A program made the position numbers and the translations under genes. The notes below the pieces were generated by a model that saw only the letters and a program-made list of their open reading frames with translations, had not been told where the DNA came from and did not search any database. Positions 58,732 to 64,000 of a DNA stretch of 64,000 nucleotides are shown here, piece by piece. The stretch comes from HGM04593 sp045646965. GTDB lineage: Bacteria > Bacteroidota > Bacteroidia > Bacteroidales > Bacteroidaceae. Each line of letters starts with the position of its first letter. Position 1 is the first letter of the stretch. Where the stretch lies: assembly GCA_045646965.1 (NCBI GenBank), contig JAZRLR010000029.1, positions 74,395-138,394 on the forward strand. Reading direction: 5' to 3'.

Positions 58732-61700
58732 ATGAAAAAGAGCTATTTTAAACAGATGCTTGCGGCAATACTTTTGCTGTGCGGCACTGTGGTAAATGCC
58801 CACGACTTTGAGGCCGGCGGTATTTACTACAAATTCCTCTCTGCCACGGACAACACCGTGGAAGTTACATTCAAGGGCGACAGCTTCTTCTCGTACGACG
58901 AGTACGCAGGCGTTGTGACAATTCCCTCGACAGTTACGAACAACGGCACCACCTACAACGTGGTTTCCATCGGCGCCACAGCGTTCAGCGGCTGCACCTC
59001 ACTCACCGAGGTAACTCTGCCTGCATCGCTTACCTCTGTGGGCGACGCAGCTTTCTATGGTTGCTCGGCACTCACCGTGGTAAACAGCTATGCAACTACT
59101 GCCCCCGCCTTGGGAAACAACGCTTTCAGCTCCATCTCATCGCAGGCAGTTCTCAAATACCTCGAGGGTGACTACAGCGCTTGGACTGCTTCGTTTGCCG
59201 AGTGCACTTTTATGCCCAAGTATTACTATCGTACCGACGGTCTCCCCGGTGTCGTTGTCGATAACAACCACGTTTGGGAGTCTCCCCTCATTAATGTGGG
59301 CGCGGGAAACAGCGGTGTGCGCATCACCGTGTTTGCCACAAACTCCCCCGACTCGTTCAACAACTATCCCCTGGTTGCGCTTGGCGAGCTTGAGTTCTAC
59401 GACGCCGACGGCAACAAAATCAACTACACAGCCGACGGTGTAACCACAAACTCACTCGAGAGCAGCGAGGGCTCTATCGAGGCTCTGTGCGACGGTAATT
59501 ACAGCACATTCTACCACTCAAAGTGGAGAAATGGCTCACTCTCACCCACCGACTATGTTTACATCGATGTGCAGCTGCCCCAGGATGTGACCTCTGTTTC
59601 GCTTAAGATTGTGGGACGCAACACACAGCGCCTTGTACCTACATTCATTGGTGTAACAGAGTGTGGACACTATTGCGCACGCCCCGAATTCACAAGCGGC
59701 ATCTGTGGCGACAACGCTACTTGGTCGTTTGCCGACGGCACTCTCACAATTAGCGGAACAGGCGCTATGTACGATGACTATGTAATCGGCGACTACTTGA
59801 GTGAAGAGTATAATACTATTGTTGTAGAGGAGGGTATAACTCATATTGGTGCAGGAGCCTTTAAGGGTAATGCCTCACTCACTCGGGTGGAACTCCCCGA
59901 AACATTGCTCTCTATAGGCTATGACGCTTTTTATAATAGTGACAACCTCGCAAGTATTGAATTACCTGCTTCATTAACATCTATCGGTTATACTGCTTTT
60001 GCAAATTGTGACAATCTTACCCAGATTATTATTCCCGAGGGCGCTACAGACCTTGGAGCTTATGCATTTGAATATTGCTATAATCTCACTAATGTTGTGA
60101 TAGGAAAGAGTGTTGCTTCTATTGGCAATTGCCCGTTCCGTTACTGTAATAATTTGTCAAGCATTGTAGTTGATGCCGAAAATCCCTACTACGACAGTCG
60201 CGACAACAGCAACGCTATCATTAGAACCGAAACAAATACTCTTATACAGGGTTGCAAAGCTACAATTATCCCAGCAAGTGTTACTACGCTGGGTAGAGCG
60301 GCTTTTGAAGGTGCCCGTGAGCTTACATCGATAGAAGTTCCCGAGGGCGTTACATTATTTGATTATGCTGTATTCTGGAGTTGTACGGCTCTCAAGAGCA
60401 TTAAACTGCCAAGTACACTTGTTAATCTTGGCGAGTCTACATTCAATAATTGCTGGTCACTTACAATGGTGACATCTCTCGCCACTACAGCCCCTGCAAT
60501 ATATGAAAATACATTCTCGGGTATCTCGAGCGAGGCGGTGCTTTACCACTGCGGTGGCGACTATTCTGCCTGGAGCAGCTACTTCGCATCTTCTATTGCA
60601 AACGCAGGCTCTTGCGGAGACGAGGTAACTTGGGCGTTGAGAGACAGCACTCTCACTATAAGCGGTACAGGCGCAATGTATGACTATGATAATTCGGCAA
60701 GTGTTCCTTGGAATGGTTTCAGAGACGAGTTTGCAAGAGTTGTTATAGAAGATGGTGTAACAAGCATCTGTAGCTATGCGTTTGTGAATTGTAATCAACT
60801 TATTAGCGTGATTGTCCCCCCTAGCGTTACATACATAGGTAACTTTGTGGCCAACCCAGGCACAAGCTTTGATGTTCACATCACCGACCTCTCGGCTTGG
60901 TGTAAAATAGACCACGCGAGTATGGACCCCTCTCTTTTGAAGAACCACTCTAACCTATACCTTAACAATGAACTTATAACAGACCTTGTTATCCCCGAGG
61001 ATATCAGCGAACTAAAACTTTGCGCTTTTGAGGGTGCAAACATAAAGAGCGTAACTTTCCACGATAATATTACTACTATCGGAGCTTTTGCATTTAATAT
61101 TTGTACCAACCTCGAAACAGTAAATATTCCTGCGAGTGTTACAACAATAGAGAACAACGCGTTCAGTGGGTGCACCAACCTTACAAATATCACTATTCCC
61201 GAGAGCGCTACAAGCATAGGTGATAGTGCGTTCGAAGGTTGCTCCGGCCTTACAAGCATTGAAATTCCCAATAGCGTTACAAATATTGGTTATAGGGCGT
61301 TCGCTTTTTGCGACGGCCTCACAAGTATCGTTGTAAAAGAGGGTAACACAGTTTACGACAGCCGAAACAATTGTAATGCAGTTATTGAGACTGCTACAAA
61401 CACACTTGTCGTTGGTTGCAAAAACACAATTATCCCCGATGGTATTACAAGCATAGGAAGCCAAGCGTTCTATTATTGCGACGGCCTTACCAGCATTGAA
61501 ATTCCCAATAGCGTTACAAGCATAGGAAACAGCGTGTTCAATGGTTGCAGCAGCCTTACAAGCATCACAATACCTAACAGTGTAACAAGCATTGGAAATT
61601 TCGCGTTCTATAATTGCGATAGCCTTAAAAGTATAACATCTTTAATCCCTGCCGAGAACCTCTTTGCAATATACACCAATGTATTTAATGGCGTAAATAA

Positions 61701-64000
61701 AAGCACTTGCATCCTCTACGTTCCCGCAGATGCAAAAGAAACATACGCTGCAACCGAGGGTTGGAGCGAGTTTACAAACATTGTGGAAATACCTTATGGC
61801 AAGTGTGGCGACAACGCAACTTGGGAACTTGCCGATAGCACTCTCACAATCAGCGGCACAGGTGCGATGTACGACTATACAGGTAATGATACTCCTTGGA
61901 ACGCATACCGCTTTAGCGAGATAAAGAATGTTGTTATTAACGAAGGTATAACACGTATCGGTAGCAGCGCATTCCGCGGCTTCGAGGTAGCAGAGAGCGT
62001 TTTATTGCCCGAGGGCATTACCTCTATCGGCAACAGAGCATTCAGCGGCAATGCATCAAGAGAGATTACTATGCCAAACTCTTTGACAATCATCGAAGAT
62101 TATGCATTCTATTTGTGTACGAATCTCGAAAGTATCACCATACCGGGAAATGTGACAAGTATAGGACAGCAAGCGTTCAATGGTTGCACCGGCCTCACAA
62201 GCATCACCTCACTCATCCCCGCCGATAATCTTTTTGCTATAGATAGTAGCGTATTTGAAAACGTAAATAAGAGCACCTGCACCCTCAACGTGCCCTATGG
62301 CGCCCAAGAGACCTATGCTACCACAGATGGTTGGAGTGAGTTTGCAAACATCAGCCTTGGCAAGTGTGGCGACAACGCAACGTGGAACATAAACGAAGGC
62401 GTGCTCACCATCAAAGGCTCGGGAGCGATGTACGACTATAGCTACCCCGGCGATTCATACCACTTTGGTGCAGATTCAACCCTCTACACCCCTTGGTTTA
62501 ATTACAGAGACGAAATCACAAGCGTAATTGTAGAAGAGGGCATCACAACCCTTGGTTGCAATGCATTCAGCTACTGCACAAAGCTCGCAAGCGTTTCAAT
62601 ACCCGAAGGAATCACAGCAATCGAGGAGTATGCATTCTTTGAGTGCGATTCAGTCACAAGCGTGACAATCCCCGAAAGCGTGACAAGAATAGGCTTGAGA
62701 GCCTTCGACGAAACGAGCCTCACAAGCATCGCAATCCCCGCCGCTGTAGAGGCTATCGACGAGAGCGCATTCGGTTCTTGCAGAAACCTCGCAAGCATCG
62801 TTGTAAGCGAGAATAACAGTGTATACGACAGCCGTGGCAACTGCAATGCCATCATAGAAACCGCTACAAACACCCTTATAAGCGGTTGTATGAACACAGT
62901 CATCCCCAATGACATTGAAGCGATTGCACGCTGGGCATTTATGAGAAGCGAATCTCTTAAGAGCATCGTTATCCCCGAGACTGTAAGACTTATCGATTCC
63001 TTTGCATTCGAAGGTTGCGACAGCCTCACAAGCGTGAAATCATATATCCCCGCCGAGTATCTCTTTGCAATAGGCAACGATGTATTCTATGATGTAGACA
63101 AGAATACTTGCACACTCTACGTGCCCGCAGGTGCCAAAGAAACTTACGCTGCAACCAGGGGCTGGAGCGAGTTTACAAACATTGTGGAAATACATTATGG
63201 CAAGTGTGGCGACAACGCAACTTGGGAACTTGCCGAAGGTGTGCTCACCATCAGCGGCACAGGCGATATGTATGACTACAACCACAACGATACACCTTGG
63301 TACGATTACAGACTTGAGATTACAAGTGTAGTAATTGAGAGTGGAATTACAAGCATAGGAAACAACGCGTTCAACTGCTTTGACCTCACAAGCGTTGTAA
63401 TTCCCTATAGCGTTACAAGTATAGGACTGCAAGCGTTCAATGGTTGCAACGGCCTTACCAGCATTGAAATTCCAAATAGCGTCACCAGTATTGAGCATAA
63501 TGCGTTCTCTCAATGCTACGGCCTTACCAGCATTGAAATTCCCAATAGCGTTACAAGCATTGGAAATAGCGCGTTCTCTCAATGCTACGGCCTCACAAGT
63601 ATCGTTGTAAAAGAGGGTAACACAGTTTACGACAGCCGAAACAATTGTAATGCAGTTATTGAGACAGCTACAAACACACTTGTCGTTGGTTGCAAAAACA
63701 CAATTATCCCCGATGGTATTACAAGCATCGGCGATGACGCGTTCGAAGGTTGCTACCGCCTCACAAGCATTGAAATTCCCAATAGCGTTACAAGCATAGG
63801 AAGCTACGCGTTCTTTAGTTGCTCTGGCCTCACAAGCATTGAAATTCCCAATAGCGTTACAAGTATTGGATATTCAGCGTTCAATGGTTGCAGCAGCCTC
63901 GCAAGCGTTGTAATTGGTAATAGCGTTACAAGCATCGGCGATGACGCGTTCTATTATTGCTACGACCTTACAAGTATCGTTGTAAAAGAGGGTAACACAG
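58732..64000 (+). CDS. Giant BspA-like leucine-rich-repeat surface protein (N-terminal part)
   Basis: The frame opens at ATG 58732 and reads through to the right edge without a stop that I can find, giving at least 1,756 codons; the C-terminus lies outside. A signal peptide (1-23, cleavage after VNA) leads into DFEAGGIYYKF, the usual opening of BspA-like proteins. A first LRR block (about 55-130) is followed by a discoidin-like (F5/8 type C) beta-sandwich at about 184-312, then many 23-residue BspA-type LRRs of the form SIEIPNSVTSIGxxAFxxC. Five heads with CGDxxTW and [IL]TI[SK]G[TS]G stand at about residues 325, 628, 1025, 1212 and 1492 and start separate LRR modules. BspA-like proteins bind fibronectin or other host and bacterial surfaces. 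Long near-identical DNA repeats lie in the 3' half. Confidence 0.92.
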   Translation, partial: MKKSYFKQMLAAILLLCGTVVNAHDFEAGGIYYKFLSATDNTVEVTFKGDSFFSYDEYAGVVTIPSTVTNNGTTYNVVSIGATAFSGCTSLTEVTLPASLTSVGDAAFYGCSALTVVNSYATTAPALGNNAFSSISSQAVLKYLEGDYSAWTASFAECTFMPKYYYRTDGLPGVVVDNNHVWESPLINVGAGNSGVRITVFATNSPDSFNNYPLVALGELEFYDADGNKINYTADGVTTNSLESSEGSIEALCDGNYSTFYHSKWRNGSLSPTDYVYIDVQLPQDVTSVSLKIVGRNTQRLVPTFIGVTECGHYCARPEFTSGICGDNATWSFADGTLTISGTGAMYDDYVIGDYLSEEYNTIVVEEGITHIGAGAFKGNASLTRVELPETLLSIGYDAFYNSDNLASIELPASLTSIGYTAFANCDNLTQIIIPEGATDLGAYAFEYCYNLTNVVIGKSVASIGNCPFRYCNNLSSIVVDAENPYYDSRDNSNAIIRTETNTLIQGCKATIIPASVTTLGRAAFEGARELTSIEVPEGVTLFDYAVFWSCTALKSIKLPSTLVNLGESTFNNCWSLTMVTSLATTAPAIYENTFSGISSEAVLYHCGGDYSAWSSYFASSIANAGSCGDEVTWALRDSTLTISGTGAMYDYDNSASVPWNGFRDEFARVVIEDGVTSICSYAFVNCNQLISVIVPPSVTYIGNFVANPGTSFDVHITDLSAWCKIDHASMDPSLLKNHSNLYLNNELITDLVIPEDISELKLCAFEGANIKSVTFHDNITTIGAFAFNICTNLETVNIPASVTTIENNAFSGCTNLTNITIPESATSIGDSAFEGCSGLTSIEIPNSVTNIGYRAFAFCDGLTSIVVKEGNTVYDSRNNCNAVIETATNTLVVGCKNTIIPDGITSIGSQAFYYCDGLTSIEIPNSVTSIGNSVFNGCSSLTSITIPNSVTSIGNFAFYNCDSLKSITSLIPAENLFAIYTNVFNGVNKSTCILYVPADAKETYAATEGWSEFTNIVEIPYGKCGDNATWELADSTLTISGTGAMYDYTGNDTPWNAYRFSEIKNVVINEGITRIGSSAFRGFEVAESVLLPEGITSIGNRAFSGNASREITMPNSLTIIEDYAFYLCTNLESITIPGNVTSIGQQAFNGCTGLTSITSLIPADNLFAIDSSVFENVNKSTCTLNVPYGAQETYATTDGWSEFANISLGKCGDNATWNINEGVLTIKGSGAMYDYSYPGDSYHFGADSTLYTPWFNYRDEITSVIVEEGITTLGCNAFSYCTKLASVSIPEGITAIEEYAFFECDSVTSVTIPESVTRIGLRAFDETSLTSIAIPAAVEAIDESAFGSCRNLASIVVSENNSVYDSRGNCNAIIETATNTLISGCMNTVIPNDIEAIARWAFMRSESLKSIVIPETVRLIDSFAFEGCDSLTSVKSYIPAEYLFAIGNDVFYDVDKNTCTLYVPAGAKETYAATRGWSEFTNIVEIHYGKCGDNATWELAEGVLTISGTGDMYDYNHNDTPWYDYRLEITSVVIESGITSIGNNAFNCFDLTSVVIPYSVTSIGLQAFNGCNGLTSIEIPNSVTSIEHNAFSQCYGLTSIEIPNSVTSIGNSAFSQCYGLTSIVVKEGNTVYDSRNNCNAVIETATNTLVVGCKNTIIPDGITSIGDDAFEGCYRLTSIEIPNSVTSIGSYAFFSCSGLTSIEIPNSVTSIGYSAFNGCSSLASVVIGNSVTSIGDDAFYYCYDLTSIVVKEGNT
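61314..61454 (+). repeat. 141-base internal repeat, copy A
   Basis: This 141-base stretch within the giant LRR gene recurs at 63588-63728 with one difference (T against A at 61391). The two are 2,274 bases (758 codons) apart, so exchange between them would keep the frame. Confidence 0.92.
63588..63728 (+). repeat. 141-base internal repeat, copy B
   Basis: Second copy of the 61314-61454 unit. It encodes a segment with SIVVKEGNTVYDSRNNCNAV and a following LRR. The copies differ at one base, far less than the surrounding LRR units do. Confidence 0.92.
63970..64000 (+). repeat. Start of a third copy, cut by the window edge
   Basis: These 31 bases match bases 8-38 of copies A and B exactly, 375 bases (125 codons) after copy B. 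The rest lies outside the window. Confidence 0.8.

Noticed and set aside
61314..64000. A CRISPR array or other intergenic repeat array at the right end
   Set aside because: The repeats are in frame, encode leucine-rich repeats of one protein, and lack the regular short repeat/spacer pattern.

Overview
The window looks like a chromosome segment of a Bacteroidales bacterium (phylum Bacteroidota; relatives of Bacteroides, Prevotella or Muribaculaceae; I cannot fix the genus). The evidence is gene order and content typical of that order: rsfS-ftsH-cdsA, parA-parB-DUF5683-lytic transglycosylase-rel, DUF3822-rsmD, a complex I operon with fused nuoCD and no nuoEFG, lipoproteins, BspA-like leucine-rich-repeat surface proteins, and promoter-like sequences of the TAnnTTTG type. 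Base composition is moderate, and there are no rRNA genes, insertion sequences, phage genes or CRISPR arrays.

Layout. 1-742: the end of a secreted surface protein, a 55-residue micro-protein gene and a strong terminator. 940-10562: a surface-polysaccharide locus in two blocks. The first holds two GT4 glycosyltransferases around an iron-sulfur/F420H2-dehydrogenase-like protein and a polysaccharide pyruvyl transferase. The second is a capE-wbuC-capF-capG-wecG set that would make UDP-L-FucNAc and end with a GT26 transferase. 10602-10712: a tRNA-Gln(CUG) gene with its own terminator. 10977-14151: rsfS-ftsH-cdsA. 14219-16146: lpxB and surE on the minus strand. 16487-22498: parA-parB-DUF5683-lytic transglycosylase-rel, tightly packed. 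22599-23929: an M23 peptidase and a MerR regulator on the minus strand. 24377-27044: alaS and its terminator, followed at 27153 by a second micro-protein gene related to the first.

27318-39536 mixes a RecD-like helicase, a pseudopilin-like protein/DUF3822/rsmD set, cardiolipin synthase, a large outer-membrane beta-barrel protein, a three-gene unit of unknown function (unknown protein, surface lipoprotein, divergent sigma factor), a GNAT acetyltransferase and a family-10-like glycosidase lipoprotein. 39737-48467 carries uvrA, a two-gene chromate-type transporter, purL and a ZIP metal transporter. 48630-58424 is a complete eleven-subunit respiratory complex I operon (nuoA, B, CD, H, I, J, K, L, M, N) without the NADH-oxidising module. 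58732 to the right edge is the first 1,756 codons of a giant BspA-like protein whose gene contains long near-identical internal repeats.

Most of the window is core housekeeping and envelope biology. The parts least explained by known families are the two related micro-proteins, the 35.6-37.6 kb trio, and the polysaccharide locus that has sugar synthesis and transferases but no flippase or polymerase in view.
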